Positions 10,820-20,431 of a stretch of DNA of 64,000 nt are shown in pieces. Both the position numbers and the translations under genes were made by a program. The notes beneath the pieces were generated by a model. It ran no database searches and was not told the DNA's origin. It saw nothing but the letters and a program-made list of their open reading frames with translations. The stretch is from Pelobacter seleniigenes DSM 18267 (GTDB lineage: Bacteria > Desulfobacterota > Desulfuromonadia > Desulfuromonadales > Geopsychrobacteraceae): contig NZ_JOMG01000004.1 of NCBI RefSeq assembly GCF_000711225.1, forward strand, positions 186,001 through 250,000, in the 5' to 3' direction. Within the stretch, counting starts at the first letter, position 1. Each line of letters begins with the position of its first letter.

Positions 10820-13141
10820 TCAGAATTTTCCGAATTCATCATCGTCAAGATTTATTTTAACACGCGAACTCTTTCCGACAGGTTCACCCCAGCCTAGGTT
10901 CATTGTTGGTTTGGGCTGGTTTTTGAGTTGAGGGGGGACCATTGGTGGAGCTTGTTTTTTCCTGCTCTTGGCCTGATCAAGGGTAAAGCGCTGGAGCATC
11001 TGTTGTAATTGGGCGGCCTGACCGGACAGCTCTTCGGCAGCGGCGGCGCTTTCCTCGGCACTGGCCGTATTTTGTTGAGCGACTTGATCGATATTGGTCA
11101 GCCCACTGGTGACTTGACCGATCTCCTGAGCTTGTTCGTTGGAGGCCTTGGCAATCTCCTTCAACAATTCCGCAACTTTGTTGGTGCCGCTCATAATTTC
11201 ATTCAGGGCTGACGCCGTTTGTTCGGCCATTTTAACGCCCTGATCGGTAAGGGAAACGGAGCCTTCAATCAATTCGGAGGTTTCTTCTGCCGCTTTGGCA
11301 CTGCGGGCAGCGAGATTTCTGACTTCCTCGGCCACGACCGCAAAACCTTTCCCATGTTGGCCGGCACGGGCCGCCTCTACCGCCGCATTCAATGCCAAGA
11401 GATTGGTCTGGAAGGCGATCTCATCAATGACCTTGATGATTTTACTAATATTTTGGCTCGCCTGGTTGATTTTATCCATGGCCTTAACCATCTCTGCCAT
11501 ACGGGTATTCCCGTTTTCAGCGGCTTGCTGCGAATCGGTCGATACCTTTGTCGCGGTTGTCGCGTTTTCAGCATTGATGCGGACCTGCGCCGCCATCTGA
11601 TTCATTGATGCGGTGACTTCCTCAAGGGAACTGGCTGATTCAGTAGCGCCCTGAGAAAGAGCCTGGCTGGCATCGGCTATCTCCCCAGCTCCTGAAGCAA
11701 TTTGCTCACCGGCAACCTGAATACTGCCGACCATTTCCTGAAGATTGGTCAGCATGGTTTGCAGAGCGTGACCGAGTTGATCACGCTCGGATGCAACTTT
11801 GACTGTTCTGGAAAGATCTCCTTGGGCAATGGCATCGGCGACCTCGGCTGTTGCTTGCAGCCCGTCAGCCATTTCATCAAGGGCTTGGGATAGCCGACCT
11901 ACCTCGTCGGCAGATTTGAGATTGAGCCGTTTGCTGAAGTCTCCAAGTTTGATGGTATCGGCTAATTCTGCGGCGGCTCTGACCGGTCTGGCAATATTGC
12001 GGGCGGCCCACCAGAGAATCGCTAAGGCAACCAGAATGATAGTCAGGCCGACTCCGATTTGCCACATCGTATTGGTGTGCCCCCGTTGTTCCAGAGCTGT
12101 ATTAAGGGCTTGAGCTTCCGCGAGAATGACATCCTTCTTGACTTTGACCAGAACCGACCAAGGCTTGCCCGTGGAACCAAGCTTGATAGGATAAAAAACA
12201 TTAACATTGCCGGTTTGATCGTTAATGATGGTGTGTGCTTTGCCGTCACGAATGGTCGCAAGCGCCTCCTGTTTCCCCTCTTTTAAGACATTGTCAATAC
12301 TTTTCCCTATCAGGTCAGGTGCTTCGCTGTCGGCGACGACCAACCCCATATCGCTCAGAATAATAATAGTGGCCTGGCCATTAAGAAGATCTTTGTCGAC
12401 GTTTTCGCTGAGCTGCTGAACAAAGGACAGGTTATAATCGGCGCCAGCGACCCCATAGAACGTATCATTGACAATAATTGGAACCGACATGGTCGCGAGC
12501 CAGACCTGTTTTCCCTGGACGATGTAAGGGAGAGGTCCCAGGACGCTTTCTACTTTGTTGTCACGCGGGCCGATATACCAGCCCCCCTTGAGAACCCCGT
12601 TGGGATGCTTGTCCATGGTGTCATATTCGACGAGGGGTTGAACCGCAATTTTGCCACTGGCATCACGGGTCCAGTAGGGAGTGAACCGACCTGTCTCTTG
12701 GTTGTTCCCGTCAAGGCCATTTTTGTAATTATCATCGAGATCGTCGAGAGCATTAGGCTCCCAGCAGGAATAGGTTCCGTTGAACTTGGGATTCCCTTTC
12801 AAGACACTGAGTAATATCGCATTAAGTCCTGTTCGACTGAGCTGCAGGGTGGTCATGTCGTATTGATCTTTCGTTTTGGCAACTTCAAAAACATGGGCCA
12901 TGGTCCTGGCAGCATCAAGGGCGAGCTCAAAATCAGATTGAATTTTTCCGGCTTGTTCCCCGGCAAGGGTCATCAGCCCCTCAAGGGCCATTTTTTTCTG
13001 TTGGCTTGAAACATTGTTGATCGTGAATTTTTGGGTGCGTTCTGAAGAGATCAGACTGTAGGTGACCAATGATCCGGCCGTTAGCAGGAGGCACGCTCCT
13101 GCCAATAGCGCGATTTTCATTTGAATGGACTTCAGTCTCAT
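10820..13141 (-). CDS. Methyl-accepting chemotaxis protein with periplasmic Cache domain
   Basis: A 773-residue transmembrane chemoreceptor. TM1 is near residues 8-30. A large periplasmic dCache-type ligand domain follows (about 35-350, with the Cache-like string [20 protein letters not shown]). TM2 is near 358-377, then a HAMP domain (about 378-430) and a second HAMP-like segment. The long cytoplasmic signalling coiled coil has the invariant hairpin tip ([21 protein letters not shown]). The tail ends [13 protein letters not shown] and shows no CheR-tethering pentapeptide. It should relay a small-molecule signal to CheA/CheW; no che genes are in the window. It has its own promoter (13208-13236), an AAAGGA ribosome site and a terminator. 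Confidence 0.96.
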   Translation of the reverse strand: MRLKSIQMKIALLAGACLLLTAGSLVTYSLISSERTQKFTINNVSSQQKKMALEGLMTLAGEQAGKIQSDFELALDAARTMAHVFEVAKTKDQYDMTTLQLSRTGLNAILLSVLKGNPKFNGTYSCWEPNALDDLDDNYKNGLDGNNQETGRFTPYWTRDASGKIAVQPLVEYDTMDKHPNGVLKGGWYIGPRDNKVESVLGPLPYIVQGKQVWLATMSVPIIVNDTFYGVAGADYNLSFVQQLSENVDKDLLNGQATIIILSDMGLVVADSEAPDLIGKSIDNVLKEGKQEALATIRDGKAHTIINDQTGNVNVFYPIKLGSTGKPWSVLVKVKKDVILAEAQALNTALEQRGHTNTMWQIGVGLTIILVALAILWWAARNIARPVRAAAELADTIKLGDFSKRLNLKSADEVGRLSQALDEMADGLQATAEVADAIAQGDLSRTVKVASERDQLGHALQTMLTNLQEMVGSIQVAGEQIASGAGEIADASQALSQGATESASSLEEVTASMNQMAAQVRINAENATTATKVSTDSQQAAENGNTRMAEMVKAMDKINQASQNISKIIKVIDEIAFQTNLLALNAAVEAARAGQHGKGFAVVAEEVRNLAARSAKAAEETSELIEGSVSLTDQGVKMAEQTASALNEIMSGTNKVAELLKEIAKASNEQAQEIGQVTSGLTNIDQVAQQNTASAEESAAAAEELSGQAAQLQQMLQRFTLDQAKSRKKQAPPMVPPQLKNQPKPTMNLGWGEPVGKSSRVKINLDDDEFGKF

Positions 13142-13207
13142 AAGAATCCTTTCTTTTGATATTTAAAACGTTGATGCGAACACAGTTTTATAAATTCATA
13201 ATCATGA

Positions 13208-13236
13208 AAGATAGTTAATCCTTGGGTTTTTGTCAA
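13208..13236 (-). promoter_or_regulatory. Sigma-70 promoter of the chemotaxis receptor gene
   Basis: On the minus strand: TTGACA (13236-13231), a 17-base spacer, then TATCTT (13213-13208). The -35 box matches 6/6 and the -10 box 4/6. It lies about 70 bases ahead of the start codon. Confidence 0.7.
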
Positions 13237-13683
13237 TGCTTTTTAATAGTTTCACATTAACTAAAACTATCTTTAAATATATTAAAGAGTTTCATTTTTA
13301 ATCTCATCGGGTTGAAAACCAACTTGGAACCGGCGGAGTTAATACCCCGCTTTTGATACGGGATGATTTGTTGATATGAATGATGCAAATGACAAATAAT
13401 CAGGTCCGTTGGCGACTTCAAATCGTGCTTGAGTTGTTCCGGATATTCAGGCTGGTTGCATCTGGAAACTCTGAATAACATAAGTTCAGTTTTCAGGTTG
13501 GAAGCGAGCAGTTTCCGAATATAACCAGGTGAGCTTCTTTTAGGGCCCTGGCTGTTCGGATATAACCTGCGGCGTTCTGGTAGTGTTTTTTTAAGCTAAA
13601 GCCGCCCGATTGATAAAAACAAAACGCTGTTAGTCAATTGTTTTATTCTGGAATGACGGTATGTTATAAGGGTGGAAAATAAA
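13237..13683. other. Intergenic region between receptor promoter and ilv leader
   Basis: About 450 AT-rich bases. A 74-codon minus-strand ORF (13257-13481) has no ribosome site and no recognisable domain. A short near-repeat of the type CGRATATAACC occurs near 13517 and 13558. The ilv promoter must lie in or near this stretch but could not be placed with confidence. Confidence 0.4.
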
Positions 13684-13722
13684 GGAGACAAAATATAACC
13701 AAATTTGTTATGATTTGTCTCC
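13684..13722 (+). promoter_or_regulatory. Leader hairpin upstream of ilvB
   Basis: GGAGACAAAATATAAC (13684-13699) pairs with GTTATGATTTGTCTCC (13707-13722) at 14 of 16 positions around a seven-base loop. It is followed by CTTTT and ends 77 bases before the ilvB start. It could be an attenuator or an operator. No leader peptide rich in Leu, Ile or Val codons was found ahead of it. Confidence 0.5.
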
Positions 13723-13799
13723 CTTTTCATATGCTGATTCGGAGCGGTTCGGCTTCGCGTTGCTCCACAGCCCTTTTTCAATTTGATGCAGAGGATGTT

Positions 13800-15572
13800 A
13801 TGACCGGTAAACAATTGTTGCTGAAGGCACTCAAGGACAAGGGCGTCAAGTATATCTTCGGCTATATCGGCGGCGCGATCATGCCGTTTTTTGACGAGAT
13901 GGAAAGACTTGGCCAATTCAAATTTATCATGGGACGGCATGAACAGGGCTCGGCGTTCATGGCCCAGGGGTTGACCCGGGCGTCCCTGTCGACGCCCGAT
14001 CCGCAGGTCGGGGTCTGTGTCTCGACGTCGGGGCCGGGGGCGATGAATCTGGTCACCGGGATCGCCGATGCGCAGATGGATTCCGTAGCCATGGTCGCCA
14101 TCACCGGCCAGGTGGCCACCGGGGTCATCGCCACCGATGCTTTCCAGGAGAGTGATGTGGTCGGCGTGATGATGCCGATCTGCAAGCAAACCTATATGCC
14201 CCTGACTGCCGAGGAGATCGAAAAGACGGTTCATGAAGGGTTCTACGTGGCCACGACCGGCCGTGGCGGGCCGGTGGTCATTGATGTGCCCAAGGATGTT
14301 CAGAATGAAGCGGTGGAGGATTCTTACAGCTTTGATCCGGCCAGTTTCAGGCCCGATCTGCCCGGTTACTTCTATACTCCGACCCCGGAACGGGAACCGG
14401 TCAAACGGGCTATCGAGCTGATCAACAAGAGCGAGCGGCCGGTCATGTTCTGCGGCCACGGGGTGATCAACAGCAATGCCGGGGAACTGCTTCAAAAGGT
14501 GGCTGAAAAGGTCAATATCCCGGTCGCTTTTACCCTGCACGGTCTTTCGGCCATGGCTGCAGACCATCCGTTGAGTCTTGGAATGATGGGCATGCATGGC
14601 ACCGTGGAAGCCAACCGGGCGATCATGGAAGCCGATCTGCTGATTTCCTTCGGGATGCGTTTTGACGACCGGGTCACGGGCAAGCTCAATGAATATGCCC
14701 AGAACGCGGATGTCATCCATGTCGAGATCGATCCTTCGGAAATCGATAAAAACGTGCGCACCTCCATTGCGATCAATGCCGATGTCTATCGCACCCTCCA
14801 TGTCATGCTCGGCGATCCGATGCTGACGTACAAACCGCGCCGTCGCTGGCTGGAGAAAATCGCCTCTTTCCGTTCGGTCATGGCTGAGGATACCCGGCGG
14901 GAGCTTGAGTACGGTCTTGGCGACGACGGCAAACTGCTGATGAAGACCGTGGTTCACCGGCTCTCCGAAATCACGGCCGGCAAAGACCTGGTGATCGCCG
15001 ATGTCGGCCAGCACCAGATGATTTCGGCGCGCTATTACAACTTTCAGACCCGCAACAGCTGGTTCGCTTCGGGCGGTGCCGGGACCATGGGCTGTTCGCT
15101 GCCCATGGCTATTGGGGTTAAACTGGCCCGGCCGCTGGAACGGGTCTGGTCGATCAGCGGGGACGGCGGCTTCCAGATGAATCTCCAGGAACTCGGCACC
15201 ATCATGGAGCAGCAGCTGGACGTCAAGATCATCATCCTCAACAACGGTTATCTGGGCATGGTTCGCCAGTGGCAGACTTTCTTTTTTGACGGCTGCTATG
15301 CGGGCACACCGATGCAAAGCCCGGATTTCGGGTATCTGGCCAAGGCTTACGGGATTCCCTATCGGAAAATCGAAAAACTGGCGGATGTTGTGCCGGCCCT
15401 TGAAGAGGCTGCTCACCATCAAGGCGCCATCATTCTGGAATTTGTCTGCGACCCGAGCGAGGTCGTATTGCCGATGATTCCCTCCGGCGGGGGATTCGAG
15501 GATATGATCGTTGAGCATCCGAGTAAGGCTGCTGCCGGTCAAGCTGCTGATAAGCAAGGGGAGGTGGCATGA
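13800..15572 (+). CDS. ilvB: Acetolactate synthase, large (catalytic) subunit
   Basis: A 590-residue ThDP enzyme that condenses two pyruvates, or pyruvate and 2-oxobutyrate, in the first common step of valine, leucine and isoleucine synthesis. The catalytic Glu is E48 in GRHEQG. The ThDP/Mg site is SGDGGFQMN with downstream NNGYLGMVRQWQ, a signature of true biosynthetic acetohydroxyacid synthase. FAD-region motifs (GITGQ-like VAITGQVATG, DDRVTGKL) are present. ATG 13800 was chosen because GAGGATGTT precedes it; the upstream in-frame extension from 13710 crosses the leader hairpin. The stop overlaps the start of ilvN by four bases. Confidence 0.95.
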   Translation: MTGKQLLLKALKDKGVKYIFGYIGGAIMPFFDEMERLGQFKFIMGRHEQGSAFMAQGLTRASLSTPDPQVGVCVSTSGPGAMNLVTGIADAQMDSVAMVAITGQVATGVIATDAFQESDVVGVMMPICKQTYMPLTAEEIEKTVHEGFYVATTGRGGPVVIDVPKDVQNEAVEDSYSFDPASFRPDLPGYFYTPTPEREPVKRAIELINKSERPVMFCGHGVINSNAGELLQKVAEKVNIPVAFTLHGLSAMAADHPLSLGMMGMHGTVEANRAIMEADLLISFGMRFDDRVTGKLNEYAQNADVIHVEIDPSEIDKNVRTSIAINADVYRTLHVMLGDPMLTYKPRRRWLEKIASFRSVMAEDTRRELEYGLGDDGKLLMKTVVHRLSEITAGKDLVIADVGQHQMISARYYNFQTRNSWFASGGAGTMGCSLPMAIGVKLARPLERVWSISGDGGFQMNLQELGTIMEQQLDVKIIILNNGYLGMVRQWQTFFFDGCYAGTPMQSPDFGYLAKAYGIPYRKIEKLADVVPALEEAAHHQGAIILEFVCDPSEVVLPMIPSGGGFEDMIVEHPSKAAAGQAADKQGEVA

Positions 15573-16039
15573 AAAGGCGTACCATTCTGGCTTTTACTCT
15601 GGATCATCCCGGCGTTCTGAACAAGATTTCCATGCTGATCCGCAAGAAGATGTACAACGTGGACACCCTGACCGTCTGCCGCTCGAGGATTCCCGGCGTC
15701 AGCCGCATGACCATCACGCTGGAAGAGAATGACGAAGCCAAGGTCATCCAGGTCATCAAACAGCTGGAAAAATTCACCGAGGTTATCTCGGCCCGAGAGC
15801 TTGATACCGATCACAGCTACTGGCGGGAGGTCGCCATTGTCAAACTTGAAATCGAAGCGTCCCACCTGGAATCCTTTCACGGTCGCTATAATTTCGAGGT
15901 CCTGGAACAGAAAAGCGAAGATATCCATATCCTCCAGGTGGCCGGCTCGACCCGGCGGATCGATGCCTTCCTGGAGGAAGTCGGTCAGGAGCATGTGGTC
16001 GAAATCGCCCGCACCGGGGTGACCGCCATGGAGAAATAG
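15569..16039 (+). CDS. ilvN: Acetolactate synthase, small (regulatory) subunit
   Basis: A 156-residue regulatory subunit with an N-terminal ACT domain (TLDHPGVLNKISMLIRKK, then a conserved region containing SRMTITL) and the C-terminal ALS_ss_C-type domain. It activates the catalytic subunit and usually confers feedback inhibition by valine. The length matches the 150-170-residue ilvN/ilvH family. It overlaps ilvB by ATGA, with GGGGAGG serving as ribosome site inside the ilvB end, so the two subunits are coupled. Confidence 0.95.
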   Translation: MKRRTILAFTLDHPGVLNKISMLIRKKMYNVDTLTVCRSRIPGVSRMTITLEENDEAKVIQVIKQLEKFTEVISARELDTDHSYWREVAIVKLEIEASHLESFHGRYNFEVLEQKSEDIHILQVAGSTRRIDAFLEEVGQEHVVEIARTGVTAMEK

Positions 16040-16064
16040 CCGACAGGGGCAAACCTGCCGGCGG

Positions 16065-16084
16065 CGCCCACGGATGGGCGTTTT
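16065..16084 (+). other. Short hairpin with T-tract between ilvN and ilvD
   Basis: CGCCCA-CGGA-TGGGCG followed by TTTT, 22 bases before the ilvD start. It is a weak candidate for partial termination or mRNA processing between the subunit genes and ilvD. Confidence 0.35.
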
Positions 16085-16106
16085 GACAACCTGCAGGGGG
16101 CAGTGT

Positions 16107-17810
16107 ATGAAGAGACGCAGTCAACAGATCACCGGGCGGCCGGGTCAGGCTGACTGGTATGAACGGACCGCGGCCCGGACCATGTTACGGGCCGTCGGTT
16201 TCCGGGATGAGGATTTTTCCAAGCCTCTGGTGGCGGTGGCCGTACCCCACACCAACGGCACGCCCTGCAATGACCATATCCGCGAACTGGGCGATCTGGT
16301 GCAGCAGGAGATCGAAGCGGCCGGCGGTAAAGCCATCATTTTCGGCACCCCGGTGGTGTCCGACGGGATCTCCATGGGCACGGAAGCGATGAAATATTCG
16401 CTGGTCAGCCGCGAGGTGATTGCCGATTCCATTGAGCTGATGACCGAAGGTTACCAGGTGGACGCGGTGGTCACCCTGTCCGGCTGCGACAAGACCATTC
16501 CGGCTGCGTTGATGCCCATCGCCCGCAACGATCTGATCGGTCTGACTCTGTACGGCGGGAGCATTCTGCCCGGCCGCCACGCCGGCAAGGAGCTCAATAT
16601 CGTCAGCTCCTTTGAGGGGATCGGCGCCCATGCCGCCGGCAAGATCGACGCCGAGGAACTCCGCCAGATCGAATGCCACGCCTGTCCGGGACCGGGCTCC
16701 TGCGGCGGGATGTACACCGCCAATACCATGGCCGCGGCCATTGAGGCCATGGGGATGAGCGTCCCCGGTTCGGCGGCCAACATGGCGGTGGATCGCGCTA
16801 ATCGCCTCTCTGCTGACAAACGGGGGGATGTCAGGCGCAGCGTTCGGGCCCTGTTCGGTTTGCTCGAAAGGGGAGTGAGTGCCCGTCAGATCATGACCCG
16901 CCAGGCCTTCGAAAACGCCCTGACCCTGGTCTGGGCGCTGGGCGGTTCGACCAACGCCGTACTCCATCTGCTCGCCCTGGCCCGCGAAGCCGGTATCGAA
17001 CTGACCCTCCGTGATATCAAAAGCCTCACCGCCGCCGTCCCTTTGCTGGGAAATTTCAAACCCTTCGGGCGCTACCTGATGAACGATCTGCATGCTCTGG
17101 GCGGCGTCCAGCCGGTACTGAAAATGCTCCTGGAGGCCGGTCTGCTGCATGCTGATTGCCTGACCGTGACCGGCCGGACCTTAGGTGAAAACTTGCAGGA
17201 TGTTGCGCCGCTGCCCGGCGGGCAGGATGTGGTTTATCCCATGTCCAGCCCCTATGCCGGAGTCGGCCGGCACATCCGCATTCTCTATGGCAATCTGGCT
17301 GCTGACGGCTGTGTCCTCAAGCAGAGCGGCAAAGACCTGACCACTATGCGCGGCCCGGCTCGGGTCTTTGAACGTGAAGAAGAGGCCCTGCAGGCGATTT
17401 TGCAAGGGCGAATCAAACCGGGCGATATCATTGTCATTCGTTATGAAGGCCCTCAGGGCGGTCCGGGGATGCGGGAAATGCTGTCGCCTTCAGCGGCCCT
17501 GATGGGTGCCGGCCTTGGCGACAGCGTTGCTCTGCTTACCGACGGCCGGTTTTCCGGCGGCACTCATGGCATCATGATCGGTCATATGGCCCCGGAAGCC
17601 CAGATTGGCGGGACCCTGGCCCTGGTCCGAGAGGACGATCCCATCGAGATCAATCTGGAACATGACGAAGTCAATCTGCTGGTCGACGACCCAGACCTGG
17701 CTGCCCGGCGCGCCGCCTGGCAAGCACCCGCCCCACGCTACAGGCGTGGCGTGCTGGCCAAATATGCCCGTCTGGTTTCCTCGGCAGCGACTGGAGCTGT
17801 GACCAGCTGA
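16107..17810 (+). CDS. ilvD: Dihydroxy-acid dehydratase
   Basis: A 567-residue Fe-S enzyme converting 2,3-dihydroxy-isovalerate (or methylvalerate) to the 2-oxo acid, the third step of the branched-chain pathway. Cluster cysteines are C127 in SGCDKT and C199 in GPGSCGGMYTANTM, with C190 and C193 nearby in CHACPGPG. The C-terminal TDGRFSGGTHG motif is intact. The start at 16107 follows CAGGGGGCAGTGT, a good ribosome site; the longer reading from 16074 would begin inside the upstream hairpin. It is the last gene of ilvBND. ilvC, the intervening reductoisomerase, is not in this window. Confidence 0.96.
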   Translation: MKRRSQQITGRPGQADWYERTAARTMLRAVGFRDEDFSKPLVAVAVPHTNGTPCNDHIRELGDLVQQEIEAAGGKAIIFGTPVVSDGISMGTEAMKYSLVSREVIADSIELMTEGYQVDAVVTLSGCDKTIPAALMPIARNDLIGLTLYGGSILPGRHAGKELNIVSSFEGIGAHAAGKIDAEELRQIECHACPGPGSCGGMYTANTMAAAIEAMGMSVPGSAANMAVDRANRLSADKRGDVRRSVRALFGLLERGVSARQIMTRQAFENALTLVWALGGSTNAVLHLLALAREAGIELTLRDIKSLTAAVPLLGNFKPFGRYLMNDLHALGGVQPVLKMLLEAGLLHADCLTVTGRTLGENLQDVAPLPGGQDVVYPMSSPYAGVGRHIRILYGNLAADGCVLKQSGKDLTTMRGPARVFEREEEALQAILQGRIKPGDIIVIRYEGPQGGPGMREMLSPSAALMGAGLGDSVALLTDGRFSGGTHGIMIGHMAPEAQIGGTLALVREDDPIEINLEHDEVNLLVDDPDLAARRAAWQAPAPRYRRGVLAKYARLVSSAATGAVTS

Positions 17811-17872
17811 ATTCTTTTTTTTATTCCGATTTTCCCGCTCCTTCCTGTTTTTTAAATAACAGGTTTTTAGTA

Positions 17873-17915
17873 GTGGTTTCCCCTCTGCAGCAAGAGAGGG
17901 AAATCCACCTTTTTT
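17873..17915 (+). terminator. Rho-independent terminator of the ilvBND operon
   Basis: Fourteen-base arms (17873-17886 and 17895-17908, 12 of 14 paired, loop of eight) are followed by CTTTTTT. A smaller hairpin, CCTGTT-N8-AACAGG with TTTTT, precedes it at 17844-17868, so termination is probably two-stage. Confidence 0.8.
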
Positions 17916-18082
17916 ATGGATTTTTCTTGAGGATATTCTTGGAATGATATAATCTTAAAAAATATTAAGAACTCTTCCCAGTTTCGGTTAGCCTAGCTGA
18001 GTGTTATTCCTGGTTTCAGGCGGCGGTGATGAGTGGACATGCACTATGGATTTTTCGATAGAGTGACTTCAGGGGGCAGGAA

Positions 18083-20380
18083 ATGATGGTCGATAAGCCT
18101 TATCGACTCAGGTTCTGGGTGACGTTGGCACTTTTTGTGGTCGCCTTTATGGCCATTTCCGCGAGTATTTTTTACTCTTGCCGGAGGATGGCTATCGGTG
18201 AAGCGGAAAAAAACCTGTCCGGATTTCTGCTCAATTACAGTGCGACGCGCAACTTTGTTGAAGATGTCCAGAAGCAGGAAATTTACCGGCTGAAAAACGA
18301 ACAACGGCTGTATCGGGAATATTTCTCGCCCAAGTTGCTTTCTGCAACCTATATCACTCGCCATATCAACAACCTGCAGAATCAGAATCGTCATAAGGCC
18401 GGTCTGGGTCAGGTCTATTTCAAGTTTGCCTCCCGTAACCCGCGTAACCCGCTGAATCTTGCCAGCGCTTTTGAATTAAAGTTGCTGGATGAATTCAATC
18501 AGGGTTTACGGAGTGAATATAAAGCTATTGTTGATCGTGGGCCGGAGAAGACTCTCTATTACGCCGTCCCCATCGACCGCAATCGGGAATCCTGCCTGCG
18601 CTGTCATGGCGACCCTGCTGACGCGCCCCTGGAACTGGTTGTTGCCTACGGCAGTACTGCCGGGTTCAATGAACAACTGGGCGAGATCCGGGCCCTGATG
18701 TCGGTTCATGTGCCCGTCGATCGGCTGCTGGTGGAAGCGAACCGGACGGCTGTCGTGCTGTCGGCCGTGGTGCTGCTGTTACTGACCGGGGCTTTCTGGG
18801 GAGTGCAACTGTTGTTCGGAAAAGCAGAGGCCCAGCAGGCGATCGCCGAAGAAAAATCCTCTTATCTGAATTCCGTCCTGCAATCGACCACGGATACGGC
18901 GATCATTGCCCTGGACAAGGACTGTAGTATCAAATATTTCAATCGGGCTGCAGAGCAGCTATGTGCCATTTCGGGTGCCGAAGCCCTCCATCGACAGCTT
19001 CCAGAACTGCCGGCCCTGGCTAACGAAAAAGCCGGCGAGCTGTTGCGTAATGCCCTTGAGATTGCCAATGAACGTGGCGTCTACCGGTTCCGGTTTACCC
19101 TGGAGGAGCACATTCTTGAAGCCCAGCTCTCGCAAATTCGGAGCTCGAAGGGGAATGGGGCCGGATTCCTTTTCCTGGGGCAGGACATCACCAACCGCAT
19201 CATGGAGCAGCGCGAGCGGGAGGCGATTAAGGCCCGCCTGCAAAAGGCTGAGAAAACGGAATCAATCGGACTGTTGGCCGGCGGAGTTGCCCACGACCTG
19301 AACAACATTCTGTCCGGCATCATCAGTTACCCCGAACTGCTGCTGCTGCGGCTGCCCGAGGACAGCGAGCTGCGCGCCCCGATTACCGCCATCCAGCAGT
19401 CCGGACAGCGTGCCGCAGCAGTGGTTGCCGACCTGCTGACCGTGGCTCGCGGCGTGGCCTGTCAGAAAGAAACCGCAGAACTCAACGCCCTGGCCCGTGA
19501 TTATCTGGATTCGCCGGAGTTCGGCAAACTGCAAACTTATCATCCGACGGTTCAGGCCGTGGTCGAATTGGCGGACCAGCCGTTGCATATTGTCTGTTCA
19601 CCGATTCATATCCGCAAATGTCTGATGAACCTGATCAATAACGCTTTTGAGGCCAGCCCGGCGGAAGGAATCTGTCGCATTGTCAGCGGTTGGCGGCGCT
19701 TTGACCTTGCCGCCGCCCGGAAGAATTATCTGAGCGCCGGGGAGTATGCCTTTGTCTGTATCAGTAACAACGGCGAACCGATCCGCGAAAAAGACCTCAA
19801 ACACATCTTCGAGCCGTTCTATTCGACCAAAAAACTGGGCCGCAGCGGCACCGGCCTCGGCCTGTCCGTGGTCTATAACACGGTCAAGGACCATCAAGGC
19901 TCGGTCATTGTCGACAGTCGCCCGGAAGAAACCTCTTTTACCATTTATTTTCCATTGACTTCGGCCAACCTGAAGACCACGGCAAGGGATATTTCCATGA
20001 CGAGCCTGGACGGCAACCAGGAGGTTGTCCTGATTGTCGATGACGAGCCGCAGATCCGCGATATCGCCGAAAGAATGCTTCTGGAACTGAACTACGGCGT
20101 GGTCACTGCGGCTTCCGGTGAGGAGGCTCTGCAGTACCTGCAACGCAACAGCGTCGACCTGGTGCTGCTGGACATGCTCATGGCGCCGGGGATCAGCGGG
20201 CTGGCCACCTACCAGGCGCTGCTGAAAATCCATCCGGCACAAAAGACGATCATTGTCAGCGGTTTTTCCGACAATGAGGAGATCAATCAGGCTCTCAGCC
20301 TGGGGGCCAACGGCTTTTTAAGCAAACCCTACTCTCTGGAACAGCTGGGACAGGCTCTTGTGCAGGTGCTGCGAGCCTGA
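18083..20380 (+). CDS. Hybrid sensor histidine kinase with periplasmic haem-binding (DUF3365/Tll0287-like) domain
   Basis: A 765-residue membrane kinase. TM1 lies near residues 10-30. A periplasmic DUF3365/Tll0287-like domain follows, with one c-type haem motif (CLRCH, 171-175), then TM2 near 222-243, a PAS-like region (about 255-370), and a HisKA domain with the phosphorylated H404 in GGVAHDLNNILSG. Next come an HATPase domain (NNAFEA, GTGLGLSVVYN) and a C-terminal receiver domain with D697 in LVLLDMLMAPG. The single haem suggests sensing of redox state, NO, CO or oxygen outside the membrane. The attached receiver, with no response regulator nearby, implies a phosphorelay or self-regulation. 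It appears monocistronic. ATG 18083 or 18086 could be the start. Confidence 0.93.
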   Translation: MMVDKPYRLRFWVTLALFVVAFMAISASIFYSCRRMAIGEAEKNLSGFLLNYSATRNFVEDVQKQEIYRLKNEQRLYREYFSPKLLSATYITRHINNLQNQNRHKAGLGQVYFKFASRNPRNPLNLASAFELKLLDEFNQGLRSEYKAIVDRGPEKTLYYAVPIDRNRESCLRCHGDPADAPLELVVAYGSTAGFNEQLGEIRALMSVHVPVDRLLVEANRTAVVLSAVVLLLLTGAFWGVQLLFGKAEAQQAIAEEKSSYLNSVLQSTTDTAIIALDKDCSIKYFNRAAEQLCAISGAEALHRQLPELPALANEKAGELLRNALEIANERGVYRFRFTLEEHILEAQLSQIRSSKGNGAGFLFLGQDITNRIMEQREREAIKARLQKAEKTESIGLLAGGVAHDLNNILSGIISYPELLLLRLPEDSELRAPITAIQQSGQRAAAVVADLLTVARGVACQKETAELNALARDYLDSPEFGKLQTYHPTVQAVVELADQPLHIVCSPIHIRKCLMNLINNAFEASPAEGICRIVSGWRRFDLAAARKNYLSAGEYAFVCISNNGEPIREKDLKHIFEPFYSTKKLGRSGTGLGLSVVYNTVKDHQGSVIVDSRPEETSFTIYFPLTSANLKTTARDISMTSLDGNQEVVLIVDDEPQIRDIAERMLLELNYGVVTAASGEEALQYLQRNSVDLVLLDMLMAPGISGLATYQALLKIHPAQKTIIVSGFSDNEEINQALSLGANGFLSKPYSLEQLGQALVQVLRA

Positions 20381-20431
20381 TTTTTCTCTTGGTTGTTCGC
20401 CTGTCAGCGTGGCGTTGCCGTTCTCCGCTTG

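Noticed and set aside
13600-13680. Leader peptide for attenuation ahead of ilvB
   Set aside because: Short ORFs here lack runs of Leu, Ile or Val codons.
13596-15557. A 653-codon ORF on the strand opposite ilvB
   Set aside because: It is fully antisense to a well-supported ilvB, has low-complexity His/Arg/Gly-rich composition and no domain. Long antisense frames are common over GC-rich genes with this codon use.
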